Below, one piece after another: positions 1 through 7,849 of a stretch of DNA of 64,000 bases (its first letter is position 1; each line of letters opens with the position of its first letter). The stretch comes from an uncultured bacterium (GTDB lineage: Bacteria; Cyanobacteriota; Vampirovibrionia; Gastranaerophilales; Gastranaerophilaceae): positions 101,126-165,125 of the forward strand of contig CASGCE010000035.1 in assembly GCA_949299935.1 (NCBI GenBank), read 5' to 3'. A program made the position numbers and the translations under genes. The notes under the pieces were generated by a model. It ran no database searches and was not told the origin of the DNA. It saw only the letters and a list, made by a program, of their open reading frames with translations.

Positions 1-1
1 C

Positions 2-271
2 ATGAAGCTTTTCACGGAGCGGATAAGTGAAGATGAACTAATGAAGGCAAAGAAAAAGACTAAATCGAAATTTGCCTACAGTGCGGAAACCGTCTCAGAA
101 ATAGGTGAAAACATAGGTTATTACATAACAGTATGCGGTGATTTAAAAATTATCGAACAATACTTAAACTACCTGGACGAGATAACCACGGCGGATATAG
201 AAAAGACGATAAGAAAATACTTAAACATAAATAATGCCGTAATAACAGTATTGGTGCCGGAAAATGAGTAA
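2..271 (+). CDS. M16-family zinc peptidase-like protein, C-terminal end (partial)
   Basis: Only the last ~89 residues are present; the gene enters from the left edge, so the ATG at base 2 is probably internal. The sequence looks like the C-terminal helical domain of pitrilysin/processing-peptidase (M16) proteins: residues LFTERISEDELMKAKKK near the start, then a segment with ENIGYYIT and LDEITTADIEKTIRKYLN, where M16 proteins typically have a hydrophobic pair followed by 'I...D....A..YL'. The zinc-binding HxxEH part would lie upstream, outside the window, so catalytic status is unknown. The stop codon overlaps the next gene by 8 bases, suggesting one transcription unit. Family call is by recognition of the C-terminal pattern only. 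Confidence 0.6.
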   Translation: MKLFTERISEDELMKAKKKTKSKFAYSAETVSEIGENIGYYITVCGDLKIIEQYLNYLDEITTADIEKTIRKYLNINNAVITVLVPENE

Positions 272-854
272 CGAATTAGAGAAACAACTTGAAGAAATAA
301 AACAAAAATGTCAAACATGCACCAAATGCGGGTTATGCAAAACCCGGACGAATACTGTTTTTTCCGGTGGTACGGCGAATAACAAACTAATGTTAATAGG
401 CGAAGCTCCCGGATATTACGAGGATCAACAAGGGATTCCGTTTGTAGGCAAAGCAGGTCAGCTGCTTGACAAGATTTTAGGTTGTGTAGGATTAACGAGG
501 GAGAAGGATATATACATTTGCAACACAATAAAATGCAGACCGCCGAATAACCGTGATCCGCTGCTTGAGGAAAAACTGGCCTGCAGAGAATATTTAGACG
601 CACAAATTGAAATTTTGAAACCCAGAATAATACTTTTGTGCGGTAAAGTAGCCGTAAATTCCATGTTAAATACCACACAAGGAATAACAAAACTGCGCGG
701 GAAATGGTTTGAGGGACCGAATTATTGCAAAATGATGCCAATATTTCATCCTTCATATCTTTTAAGAAACGATTCAAGGGAAAAAGGCAGTCCCAAATGG
801 CTTATGTGGCAAGATATCAAAGAGGTAAAAAAAGTTTATGATATGCTTGAATAA
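264..854 (+). CDS. Family 4 uracil-DNA glycosylase (4Fe-4S)
   Basis: Base-excision repair enzyme that removes uracil from DNA. The 196-residue length is normal for family 4. Visible motifs: GEAPGYYEDQQG at residues 46-57 (water-activating/uracil-binding loop), N87 and KCRPPNNRDP at 90-99, and the DNA-intercalating motif HPSYLLR at 162-168. Fe-S cluster cysteines fit C22/C25 (with extra C16 and C19) plus C91 and C107, the spacing of the family 4 cluster. It starts inside the end of the M16 peptidase gene (8-base overlap), so translation is probably coupled. The tRNA gene follows 38 bases downstream. Function is confident; no standard short symbol is used for this family in this lineage. Confidence 0.93.
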   Translation: MSNELEKQLEEIKQKCQTCTKCGLCKTRTNTVFSGGTANNKLMLIGEAPGYYEDQQGIPFVGKAGQLLDKILGCVGLTREKDIYICNTIKCRPPNNRDPLLEEKLACREYLDAQIEILKPRIILLCGKVAVNSMLNTTQGITKLRGKWFEGPNYCKMMPIFHPSYLLRNDSREKGSPKWLMWQDIKEVKKVYDMLE

Positions 855-892
855 TTTAAATTTTTTTTGTTTGTGATATAAATAAGATATCG

Positions 893-964
893 GCGGAAGT
901 AATTCAGTGGTAGAATGCGACCTTCCCAAGGTCGACGTCGCGGGTTCGAGTCCCGTCTTCCGCT
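893..964 (+). tRNA. tRNA-Gly (anticodon CCC)
   Basis: A complete cloverleaf can be folded by eye: acceptor arms GCGGAAG (893-899) and CTTCCGC (957-963), anticodon stem CGACC/GGTCG with loop TTCCCAA giving anticodon CCC, and a T arm with loop GGTTCGAGTCC. Discriminator base is T964; CCA is not encoded and must be added. An extended -10 like element TGaTATAAA lies at 874-882, about 10 bases upstream of the mature 5' end, suggesting independent transcription. The 203 bases between the tRNA and the mscS-like gene hold no convincing gene. Confidence 0.95.
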
Positions 965-1167
965 TTAAGTTAACAAAAAAAACGTCACAAAAGACTAAAA
1001 ACATAAATCAGAACTTGCCGGAGGATAATCTGCAAACAAGCTTAAGGTAAAGGTTTTTCCACACGGTAAAGCAGCAAAAAAAAACATCCGAGTCCCATTA
1101 ATCGAGAGCAAGCAAGACTATCAAGTTTTTTTCATCAATTAATTAAATATATTACAAAGGAGTACAT

Positions 1168-2019
1168 ATGATTACGGAAATTTTGAATTACGCAGATAAA
1201 ATTGAAGCCGCACTTAGGACTTTGAAATTCGGATTTATAATAAGTCTGGTAATAAACTTAATAATCGGGGTTATATTGTTCAAGATAACAGATGTATTTA
1301 TAAGAAAGCTCAGGGAATATTCACAAAAATCCGATGCCACGTCGATATCAATACATTTAATCCCGATACTTGATAAAACCATAAAATTTTTAATTTTGTT
1401 TTTCATAGTGGCATCCTTTTTACAAAGCAACGGATACTCTATAACCTCACTTATAGCAGGTTTTGGAATAACGGGTTTAGCGGTTGGTTTTGCAGCGCAA
1501 CAAACCATAGCTGACTTTTTCGGAACACTTGCAATAATAGCCGATAAAATATACAAGCTTGGTGACTATGTAAAAATAGGCGATATCGAGGGAACAGTTG
1601 AGGATATTAACCTTTTATCCACAAAAATCCGAACACTTGACGATTTTGTAGTATCAATACCGAACAACAATATATCAGGTACGGTAATCACAAACATTTC
1701 AAAAGCACATAAACGAAGGATTAATGAAGTTTTCGGAATTACCTACGATACAAGCAACGAAAAACTACATCGCGCTATGGAAATTATAAAAGAAATATGC
1801 GACAAGGACACCCGATTATACAAAAATCCTGTTACGGTTATCGAAACTTTAGCAGAAAGTTCAATAAATATAAGATTATACGCTTACGTAAAAACAAATA
1901 CATATAATGAACTTATCAAAACACGTTCTGACATAATTATGGAAATAGTAAAACAATTCAGGGCAGAAGATATTAACTTTGCATTCCCGTCACAATCCGT
2001 ATATATAGAGAAAAAATGA
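1168..2019 (+). CDS. Small-conductance mechanosensitive channel (MscS family)
   Basis: Inner-membrane channel that opens under membrane tension to release solutes during osmotic downshock. 283 residues, the normal MscS size. Three hydrophobic segments (about 20-45, 65-85, 95-120); the third is the pore helix with the alternating small residues GFGITGLAVGFAAQQT, followed by the beta domain entry KLGDYVKIGDIEGTVEDI and IPNNN. The start is fixed by AAAGGAG nine bases before the ATG. Its last four bases overlap the rlmH start (ATGA), so the two form an operon. Function is inferred from strong family resemblance. Confidence 0.92.
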   Translation: MITEILNYADKIEAALRTLKFGFIISLVINLIIGVILFKITDVFIRKLREYSQKSDATSISIHLIPILDKTIKFLILFFIVASFLQSNGYSITSLIAGFGITGLAVGFAAQQTIADFFGTLAIIADKIYKLGDYVKIGDIEGTVEDINLLSTKIRTLDDFVVSIPNNNISGTVITNISKAHKRRINEVFGITYDTSNEKLHRAMEIIKEICDKDTRLYKNPVTVIETLAESSINIRLYAYVKTNTYNELIKTRSDIIMEIVKQFRAEDINFAFPSQSVYIEKK

Positions 2020-2486
2020 AAATAAAAATAATAGCAATCGGCAAAACAAAAGAAAAGTTTTTAAAAGACGGAACAGATGAATTTCTAAGGCGTATGACGC
2101 CATACGCCACGGTAGAGGTAATTGAATTAATGCCTGCGGCAATAAGGGATGAACACCTTATTGAAAAAGCGCTGTACGAGGAGGGACAACATATTTTGCA
2201 GCATATAAAGGATTATTCCTACGTAATAACACTGGAAATAAACGGGCAAATGCTATCCAGTGAAGAATTTGCACAAAAAATAAACAATCTGACCAAGGCA
2301 GGCATAAGTGAAATAATTTTCGTAATAGGTTCGTCCTATGGAATTTGCAAGGAAGTTACAGAAAGGGCGGATTATCGGTTAAGCATGTCCAAAATGACGT
2401 TTTTACACCAATTTGCAAGGTTAATACTTATCGAACAAATTTACCGTGCATTTAAAATAATCAAGGGTGAAACTTACCATAAATAA
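2016..2486 (+). CDS. rlmH: 23S rRNA (pseudouridine1915-N3)-methyltransferase RlmH
   Basis: SPOUT-class methyltransferase that methylates pseudouridine 1915 in helix 69 of 23S rRNA on assembled ribosomes, using S-adenosylmethionine. 156 residues, the usual length. The knot region is visible: FVIGSSYG at 102-109 (the family more often has IGG in this loop), SKMTFLHQFAR at 125-135 and the C-terminal YRAFKIIKGETYHK at 143-156. Translation is coupled to the upstream mscS-like gene by an ATGA overlap. The IGSS variant of the glycine loop is a mild departure from consensus and need not affect activity. Confidence 0.95.
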   Translation: MKIKIIAIGKTKEKFLKDGTDEFLRRMTPYATVEVIELMPAAIRDEHLIEKALYEEGQHILQHIKDYSYVITLEINGQMLSSEEFAQKINNLTKAGISEIIFVIGSSYGICKEVTERADYRLSMSKMTFLHQFARLILIEQIYRAFKIIKGETYHK

Positions 2487-2539
2487 ACGACACATAATAA
2501 AAAAATATATGGTAAAATTTTAAGCAAAAGGAGTTTTAA

Positions 2540-4267
2540 ATGAGAAATTTCAGATTAAATTTAACGGAAAAAGAGCTTAAAAAACGGACAAGCAGGAATT
2601 ATTTAACGACAAAAAAGTTTTTAACACCGGAATCGCCGGAATACTTGGAACTGGCGGAGGGAGATAAAAAGGCACTTGTACACCTTGTAAAAGCAGCAAA
2701 TATAATAGAACAGATAAACTTGCAATTGGATTGTCATGACAATTTAGCATTCAAACAATATTTGGAAAAAGAAATAAAAAGCGGAAATAAACTTGCCAAA
2801 ATGACCAAAATACTATTTGAAGCGCAAAAGGGAATGAACGCAACAGACACAATGTCAAACAAAATAAACCTCGCAAAAGGCATAAAAGAATTACCGGGTA
2901 AAGGAGTATATCCAAAGGATTTAACTGTGAAGGAGTTTCACAAAATATTAACCACCATGATAAAGTCGAACAAAATCGACGAAGTAAAAAAAGTACTAAA
3001 TCAGCGTTCAGTAGTGGAAAGGCGAGGGAAAATACTGGTAGGAATAGATTACGTAGATAAATATCGAGAAGAATTTCAACTAATTGCGGAGGAATTGGAA
3101 AAAGCCGCAGAAGTATCGACCAACGAAGATTTCAACGAATATTTAATTTTACAAGCGAAGGCATTAAAAACAGCCGATCCGACATTTGATGCTTTTGCGG
3201 ACAAGAAATGGGCGACATTAGAGGACACCCCGTTGGAATTCACCATAACGCGGGAGAATTATGAAGATGAAATGACCGCAACGATAATGGAAAATCCGGA
3301 ACTAAAATTACTGCTTGAAAAGCACAATATAACTCCGACCCCAAAAGATTTTTTAGGGGGCAGAGTAGGAATAGTAAATAAAAAAGGTACGGAAGCACTT
3401 ACCAAAATAAAAAAATATCTTCCACAGCTGGCGAAGAATATGCCCTACAATGAAGAATACGAGCAAAACATTTCACCGGATAAAGATACAAAACAAACAA
3501 TGGTAGATGTAGACATGGTGCAAGCGTCTGGAGATGTTGGGGCATACCGAGGAGGAATAACCTTAGCAGAAAATCTTCCGAATGATGACAAGCCGTCATT
3601 GCGTATTGGTGGAGGCAGAAGAAACGTATATCACAGACAAATAAGGTTTATAAGTGATAAGAAAAAGCTTCAAAAGCGGCTTGATGCGGTATTAGACAAG
3701 GAGCAGCACAAATATTACCTTGACGAAGCTGATCACTGGTTTACGATAGGTCATGAAAATGCTCATTCACTAGGTCCTAAAAAAGGCTGTGAAAAACTTG
3801 GCAAATACAGAAATATTATTGAAGAAAACAAAGCAGATATGGCAGCTTTAGCATTTATTGATTTATTAACAGAACTGGGCATGTACAACGAAACCCAACG
3901 CAAGCAAATAATTGTAACCGTAGTAACCGACAACTTTTTAAAATCAAAACCCGCAATAAGTCAAGCACATCGAGTCAGGACAGTGATGCAGAACAAATAT
4001 CTTGCTGAAAATGGTGCCTATGAGATTACAGACGGAAAAATACACGTAAACATAGACAAAGTTGTTCCGGCAGCGAAAGCAATGCTGGAAGAAATTATCC
4101 GGCTGCAAATTGATGAAGATTTTGAGAAAGCGGACAAATATGTCAGGAGGAACTTTGTTTGGACAGAGAATATGGAAATTATTGCAAAGAAACTACAGAA
4201 AGTCAGTAAGACATTAAACGGGAAGCTTGAAACAAAACTTGCGGATAAACTGGCAAAAGTAAAATAA
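2540..4267 (+). CDS. Divergent M49-like (dipeptidyl-peptidase III-like) metallopeptidase
   Basis: 575-residue soluble protein with no signal peptide. A zinc site is visible: H405-E406-N407-A408-H409 in the context TIGHENAHSLGP, then E428-E429-N430-K431-A432-D433 in IIEENKADMAAL. Bacterial M49-type proteins have a similar pair, a short His-Glu-x-x-His site followed about 20 residues later by EEAKAD/EECRAE, so the fold is probably M49-like, though the rest is diverged. The N-terminal half contains YPKDLTVKEFHKIL (132-145), also like M49 relatives. Start fixed by AAAGGAG before the ATG; an extended -10 (TGgTAAAAT, 2510-2518) lies just upstream, so it has its own promoter. Substrate unknown. Ile and Leu codons are mostly ATA/TTA. 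Confidence 0.6.
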   Translation: MRNFRLNLTEKELKKRTSRNYLTTKKFLTPESPEYLELAEGDKKALVHLVKAANIIEQINLQLDCHDNLAFKQYLEKEIKSGNKLAKMTKILFEAQKGMNATDTMSNKINLAKGIKELPGKGVYPKDLTVKEFHKILTTMIKSNKIDEVKKVLNQRSVVERRGKILVGIDYVDKYREEFQLIAEELEKAAEVSTNEDFNEYLILQAKALKTADPTFDAFADKKWATLEDTPLEFTITRENYEDEMTATIMENPELKLLLEKHNITPTPKDFLGGRVGIVNKKGTEALTKIKKYLPQLAKNMPYNEEYEQNISPDKDTKQTMVDVDMVQASGDVGAYRGGITLAENLPNDDKPSLRIGGGRRNVYHRQIRFISDKKKLQKRLDAVLDKEQHKYYLDEADHWFTIGHENAHSLGPKKGCEKLGKYRNIIEENKADMAALAFIDLLTELGMYNETQRKQIIVTVVTDNFLKSKPAISQAHRVRTVMQNKYLAENGAYEITDGKIHVNIDKVVPAAKAMLEEIIRLQIDEDFEKADKYVRRNFVWTENMEIIAKKLQKVSKTLNGKLETKLADKLAKVK

Positions 4268-4274
4268 ATTTATT

Positions 4275-5060
4275 TTATAAATCAAGAGTTTCCTTCTGGT
4301 AAGCCCAAGCGGAGTGGTTATGAATGCTTTCAAAGGCCTCACATTCAACTTCAAACTCACTTACGATTGGGTGATTACGGAGTTTAACCACAACATCACG
4401 AAGCACATCTTCAACAAATTTCGGATTATCCCAAGCTTTTTCGGTAACATATTTTTCGTCCTCACGCTTTAAAAGCGGATAAACCGGGCAGGAAGAACAC
4501 CCTTCAACCAGCTCTATCAAATCCTCAAGCCAAATCTGATTTTTCTCATCATAAGAAACTTTTACGGAGACATAAGCCCTTTGATTATGCGCACCGTTTT
4601 CGGAAATTTCCTTTGAACAAGGGCAAAGCGTAGTCACAGGTACAACAACACCAAGTACAAACTTGTAATTTCCGTCGACTATTCTGCCCTCAAACGAACA
4701 TTCATAACTCATTAAAGCACTAAAACCACTTACCGGTGACTTTTTTTCGATAAAATATTTAAACTTAAATTCCAACTCACCGCTTTTTGCATGAAGTTTT
4801 TTAATAATTTTTTCAATACAGCCTTTAATATCAACACCCAAAAGATTTTTTGTCTGCCATTCGCTCAAAACTTCGACAAATCTGGACATATGAGTTCCTT
4901 TATATTTTTTAGGCAAAGAAACACTGACACGGGCTTTTGCACACACCACCTGATTGGAACTATTCTTTCTTTGAATAATCAAAGGCAGTTCAATATGCTT
5001 AATTCCGACCTTTTGAATATCAACTTCTCTTGTATCTTCCAAATTCTGGATATCTTTCAT
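4275..5060 (-). CDS. folE2: GTP cyclohydrolase IB (FolE2)
   Basis: Converts GTP to 7,8-dihydroneopterin triphosphate, first step of folate (and queuosine precursor) synthesis; the type IB enzyme is metal-flexible and unrelated in sequence to FolE1. 261 residues. Family motifs: KYKGTHMSRF at 53-62, CPCSKEIS at 146-153 with the catalytic metal-ligand Cys148, GAHNQR at 156-161, and a C-terminal SIHNHSA at 245-251. Convergent with the M49-like gene (7 bases between stops). The -10 box TATAAT with extended TG ends six bases before the ATG and no ribosome site is present, so the mRNA is probably leaderless. Confidence 0.95.
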   Translation of the reverse strand: MKDIQNLEDTREVDIQKVGIKHIELPLIIQRKNSSNQVVCAKARVSVSLPKKYKGTHMSRFVEVLSEWQTKNLLGVDIKGCIEKIIKKLHAKSGELEFKFKYFIEKKSPVSGFSALMSYECSFEGRIVDGNYKFVLGVVVPVTTLCPCSKEISENGAHNQRAYVSVKVSYDEKNQIWLEDLIELVEGCSSCPVYPLLKREDEKYVTEKAWDNPKFVEDVLRDVVVKLRNHPIVSEFEVECEAFESIHNHSAWAYQKETLDL

Positions 5061-5066
5061 ACTTTA

Positions 5067-5075
5067 ATTATATCA
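5067..5075 (-). promoter_or_regulatory. Extended -10 promoter of folE2, leaderless geometry
   Basis: Reading the minus strand: TGaTATAAT, then TAAAGT, then the ATG of folE2. The hexamer ends six bases before the start codon, so transcription should begin at or next to the A of ATG. A weak -35 candidate (TTATTG) lies 17 bases upstream at 5090-5095. Confidence 0.7.
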
Positions 5076-5099
5076 AAAAAAATACAAGGCAATAAATAT

Positions 5100-6371
5100 T
5101 TATCCAAAGGTTTTCAAATACCCCATCAATTCACCCATAGAATAAACATTTTTAACGACAAAGAACTTTTTTCGGGTAATTTTTTTAACATAATTCAAAT
5201 CTTTGCCGTCGAGAAAATCTTCGCTGTAAGATCGGAGCATAACAGACGGAATAACAACAAAATCCGCATCAACATCTTTAATTGTACGTAGCAAATCATC
5301 AGTTGTAATAAGACCTGCGACGGTAATATCACTGCCCCAATAATCCGATTTCACGGGACAGACTTTTGCATTTAGACCCTCAATTTTATTCAACTTATCA
5401 CAAATATATTCAAGAGCGGCTTTTGCGGCGTAAGAAGTTACAAAGACAAATTTAACGGGCTTTTTAAGTTTTTTGGGCAACTTATATTTTTTAAAATCTT
5501 CCAAAAGCAATCTTATAGCCCCGACGCCGTCCTCCAGTTGCGAAAAACTGCCGTAATATTTAGCGGGCGGGATTTCTTTTTCTGCAATAAGAAAGAATTC
5601 ATCCGAGCAGCAAACTCTTTTATATTTGGCTGCGATACCGATTGTTTCCAGCGCGCATTTTTTATCGACCCGTTTTAAGCGGGAGCCTTTTCTGAACCGA
5701 GTAATCCCGACAGGCACAATTGCTGTCGAAAGTACCGTATTTTTAAGCTCAGCCAAATCTTTTAGCGTTCTTTCCAGTTCTTTTCCGTCATTAAATCCCG
5801 GGCATAGAACAATTTGTGCGTGAAACGGGATTTTATTTTTCCTGAACCATTTTAAATTTTCCAAAGCCTTGCCGGCATTTGGATTTTGAAGCATTTTATT
5901 GCGCAAATCCGGGTTTGTCGTATGCACTGAAACGTAAAACGGCCCCAGTTGCATCTTTTTTATACGTTCACGGTCTTTATCCGTAAGATTAGTCAATGTA
6001 ACATACGTTCCCTGCAGGTAAGAAAGCCTGTAATCGTCATCTTTCACATACAAGGTTTCACGCAAACCCTTCGGCTGCTGATCTATAAAACAAAATATAC
6101 AATGATTAAGGCACGGTTTAACACGGTCAAAAACAGCACTTTCAAATACTATCCCCAAATCCTCGTCATAATCCTTTTCGATTTCAATTTCTTCAACTTC
6201 ACCCGTATTGCGCAAAATTGTAAGCGTTAAAAATTCTGATTTACAATAAAAATTATAATCAATCATATCGGACATTTTATTCCCGTCAATTGACAAAATT
6301 TCATCACCTGGAACAATATTCAACTCGGCTGCAATTGAGTTTTCAGCAACACTATTTACCATTGCCGGCAT
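5100..6371 (-). CDS. DUF512 / putative radical-SAM Fe-S protein with PDZ domain
   Basis: 423 residues. An N-terminal PDZ-like segment (about 1-65, with IVPGDEILSIDG) is followed by C87-x3-C91-x2-C94 in the context PCLNHCIFCFIDQ, the cysteine triad of radical-SAM-like proteins, and then by the DUF512 body (YLQGTYVTLTNL near 119-130; GSFSQLEDGVGA later). This three-part order matches the conserved cyanobacterial/clostridial family of unknown function. No transmembrane segment. Its start overlaps the end of the PadR-like regulator gene by 20 bases, so the two are co-transcribed. Reaction and substrate are not known. Confidence 0.88.
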   Translation of the reverse strand: MPAMVNSVAENSIAAELNIVPGDEILSIDGNKMSDMIDYNFYCKSEFLTLTILRNTGEVEEIEIEKDYDEDLGIVFESAVFDRVKPCLNHCIFCFIDQQPKGLRETLYVKDDDYRLSYLQGTYVTLTNLTDKDRERIKKMQLGPFYVSVHTTNPDLRNKMLQNPNAGKALENLKWFRKNKIPFHAQIVLCPGFNDGKELERTLKDLAELKNTVLSTAIVPVGITRFRKGSRLKRVDKKCALETIGIAAKYKRVCCSDEFFLIAEKEIPPAKYYGSFSQLEDGVGAIRLLLEDFKKYKLPKKLKKPVKFVFVTSYAAKAALEYICDKLNKIEGLNAKVCPVKSDYWGSDITVAGLITTDDLLRTIKDVDADFVVIPSVMLRSYSEDFLDGKDLNYVKKITRKKFFVVKNVYSMGELMGYLKTFG

Positions 6372-6879
6372 TTTCTTTTTCCAATCCTTCCAAAATTGTT
6401 ATAAAATTTGAATATTCACATATGCAGTTATCCAGAATTATCCGCTGATAAAAACTTAAATGATTAAACTCATCATTAATAGCTTTTTCGGCAACGTATT
6501 TATGCTGCATAGCGAGCGATTTAACGCGCAAAAACAAATCAGCGCATTCATCTTTAGACAAAAAAGCTGCGCAAGAGAGTTTAATTCTGGCATTAGACAA
6601 AAATTGGACGGGATTTTCGCTCAAATTCTCAAGAATAAGCCGTCTTAATTCTTCGAGACCGTTTTTGGTAATCGAATAAAAAACAGAAAACTTCCCGCCA
6701 TCAGACATCATTTTACGTGTTGTTAAACACCCTGACTTTTCCAAACGAACAAGTGCTGGTTTTATTGCCCCGATACTGGGCTTTGAAAACGCACCAAAAT
6801 TCTCGAATATAAACTTCTGTACCGAATACATCGTTAATTCTCGTTTTGACAGCACATATAATATCATTAACTCAATCAT
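6352..6879 (-). CDS. PadR-like winged-helix transcription regulator
   Basis: 175 residues. The N-terminal ~95 residues form a PadR-type winged helix: start MIELMILYVLSKRELTMYSV, recognition region SIGAIKPALVRLEKSGCL and wing SVFYSITKNGLEELRRLI. The C-terminal ~80 residues are helical, as in the dimerisation arm of PadR proteins. It sits upstream of, and overlaps, the DUF512 gene, so it may regulate its own operon. The -10 box TATAAT with extended TG ends six bases before the ATG, predicting a leaderless transcript. Ligand unknown. Confidence 0.82.
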   Translation of the reverse strand: MIELMILYVLSKRELTMYSVQKFIFENFGAFSKPSIGAIKPALVRLEKSGCLTTRKMMSDGGKFSVFYSITKNGLEELRRLILENLSENPVQFLSNARIKLSCAAFLSKDECADLFLRVKSLAMQHKYVAEKAINDEFNHLSFYQRIILDNCICEYSNFITILEGLEKENAGNGK

Positions 6880-6885
6880 ACGCCA

Positions 6886-6894
6886 ATTATAACA
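6886..6894 (-). promoter_or_regulatory. Extended -10 promoter of the PadR-like gene, leaderless geometry
   Basis: Minus strand: TGtTATAAT, TGGCGT, ATG. The hexamer again ends six bases before the start codon and no Shine-Dalgarno sequence intervenes. The promoter lies immediately downstream of the stop codon of the prepilin-like gene. Confidence 0.7.
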
Positions 6895-6901
6895 TAAAAT
6901 T

Positions 6902-7564
6902 TTAATACGGGTAATCCTCAGGAAAATCCCATCCGTTTTTCATAATTAAATCTGCACAATAGTACGGATTGCTGTAGCATGTGATCGTAGAGTGTGCAAA
7001 GGGCTTAAACGAGCCATTCGCCCTTGAAAATACAAAAACATCAGAGCCGCATTTATTGGGACCGGAAGTACCGTTTACATCTATAAAAACCAAATTTGTA
7101 TACACAGGATTACCTGCAGAATCACGAGTATTTCTGGGCAAAAATACTACTACTCCGTTTTTTAACATAAATAGTAATCTTGTATCATCAGTAGACACAG
7201 CCCACATCGCACCACAGTTCCAATCAAGATCATAATTAACGTTGATACCATTATAACCGCAAGCCGCTTTTGATTTGCAAAGCTTTGCATTTGCAAAGTA
7301 AGGCTTTACGTACTTTTGCCAAAATTCGTCTATATTCAACTTTTCTCCCGTAGGCCAGGAACTCATCGGACCATTATCAATCTCTGAAAGCTTCACCCAG
7401 TTTAACATGATGGAATATGTATTTTTCAAATTTACTAAAATTTGTTTCTTTTGATATTTTGCTATAAGAGTCGGTATTGTCATTGCCGCAACTATACCTA
7501 CTATCGCTAATGCTATCAACACCTCCGCCAATGTAAAACCTTTTCTTAAACTATAATTCTTCAT
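6902..7564 (-). CDS. Prepilin-like protein (type IV pilin/pseudopilin N-methylation motif)
   Basis: About 220 residues. The leader MKNYSLRKG is followed by FTLAEVLIALAIVGIVAAM, the class III prepilin signal: cleavage after Gly, Phe at +1 and Glu at +5, then the hydrophobic stalk helix. The globular part has seven cysteines and ends in WDFPEDYPY, resembling the end of the prepilin-like gene at the right edge (WAIKDDYPWL). A prepilin peptidase is encoded at 45.9 kb. I place the start at 7564: an in-frame ATG at 7582 would lie inside the promoter. No ribosome site precedes 7564. A nine-G tract upstream may link it to a further reading frame (see 7618-7665). Confidence 0.88.
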   Translation of the reverse strand: MKNYSLRKGFTLAEVLIALAIVGIVAAMTIPTLIAKYQKKQILVNLKNTYSIMLNWVKLSEIDNGPMSSWPTGEKLNIDEFWQKYVKPYFANAKLCKSKAACGYNGINVNYDLDWNCGAMWAVSTDDTRLLFMLKNGVVVFLPRNTRDSAGNPVYTNLVFIDVNGTSGPNKCGSDVFVFSRANGSFKPFAHSTITCYSNPYYCADLIMKNGWDFPEDYPY

Positions 7565-7570
7565 ATTTGA

Positions 7571-7599
7571 ATTATAGCACATAATATCGATTAGGTCAA
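7571..7599 (-). promoter_or_regulatory. Promoter of the prepilin-like gene, leaderless geometry
   Basis: Minus strand: -35 TTGACC (7594-7599), 17-base spacer, -10 TATAAT (7571-7576), six bases (TCAAAT), then ATG at 7564. The -10 overlaps the alternative in-frame ATG at 7582, which argues against that start. Confidence 0.75.
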
Positions 7600-7617
7600 A
7601 ACCCTTGTTATTTCTGC

Positions 7618-7665
7618 TTAGAGAGGTCGCCCCCCCCCGGCAAATTCCCTTTCGAATGTTTTCAT
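7618..7665 (-). CDS. Short reading frame with strong ribosome site and nine-G tract upstream of prepilin gene
   Basis: Minus strand: AGGAGAG (7670-7676), four bases, ATG at 7665, then fifteen codons (MKTFEREFAGGGRPL) and TAA. Codons 10-12 and one further base come from a run of nine G. If the run had ten G, the frame would continue without a stop through 7617-7565 (product ...ATSLSRNNKGFDLI...) into the prepilin-like gene in its own frame. With eight G it would stop after 18 codons. This could be a phase-variable leader, a decayed prepilin start (NNKGF resembles the LRKGF leader end), or a sequencing error in the G run. Translation is unproven. Confidence 0.4.
   Translation of the reverse strand: MKTFEREFAGGGRPL
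7630..7638. repeat. Homopolymeric C9/G9 tract
   Basis: Nine consecutive C on the plus strand (G on the minus strand), flanked by G at 7629 and G at 7639. Long G/C runs are rare in AT-rich DNA and are prone to slipped-strand mispairing. It lies inside the short frame that precedes the prepilin-like gene. Confidence 0.95.
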
Positions 7666-7813
7666 ATATCTCTCCTATTATTCTTGCTGTTCACACATTT
7701 TTCCTGCGCCTCTTTTGCGCCTAAATTACTCCTTCTCGATTATTTTAAAGCTTCTTCCCGCCCCCAAGATTAAATTCTAACATATTTTGAAGCAAAATGC
7801 AATATTTGAAAAA

Positions 7814-7843
7814 TTGACATAAGTGGGAATTTTTTTGTATAAT
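7814..7843 (+). promoter_or_regulatory. Consensus promoter of mlaE, leaderless geometry
   Basis: Perfect -35 TTGACA (7814-7819), 18-base spacer, perfect -10 TATAAT (7838-7843), six bases (TGTGGT), then ATG at 7850. It is the strongest consensus promoter in the window. The stretch 7681-7813 upstream holds no gene that I can support. Confidence 0.85.
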
Positions 7844-7849
7844 TGTGGT

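Noticed and set aside
774..1004. Minus-strand reading frame of 76 codons across the tRNA-Gly gene
   Set aside because: The part that looks protein-like is the antisense of the tRNA; such frames are a well-known annotation artefact. It also has no ribosome site.
965..1167. Structured RNA between tRNA-Gly and the mscS-like gene
   Set aside because: Some short complementary stretches exist but no stable conserved fold or terminator could be recognised.
7565..7582. Earlier ATG for the prepilin-like gene (7582)
   Set aside because: It overlaps the -10 box and has no ribosome site; the later ATG fits a normal prepilin leader. It would only be translated if the upstream frame were joined through the G tract.
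7823..7849. GTG start 27 bases upstream for mlaE
   Set aside because: It lies inside the spacer of a perfect promoter, so it would not be in the mRNA.
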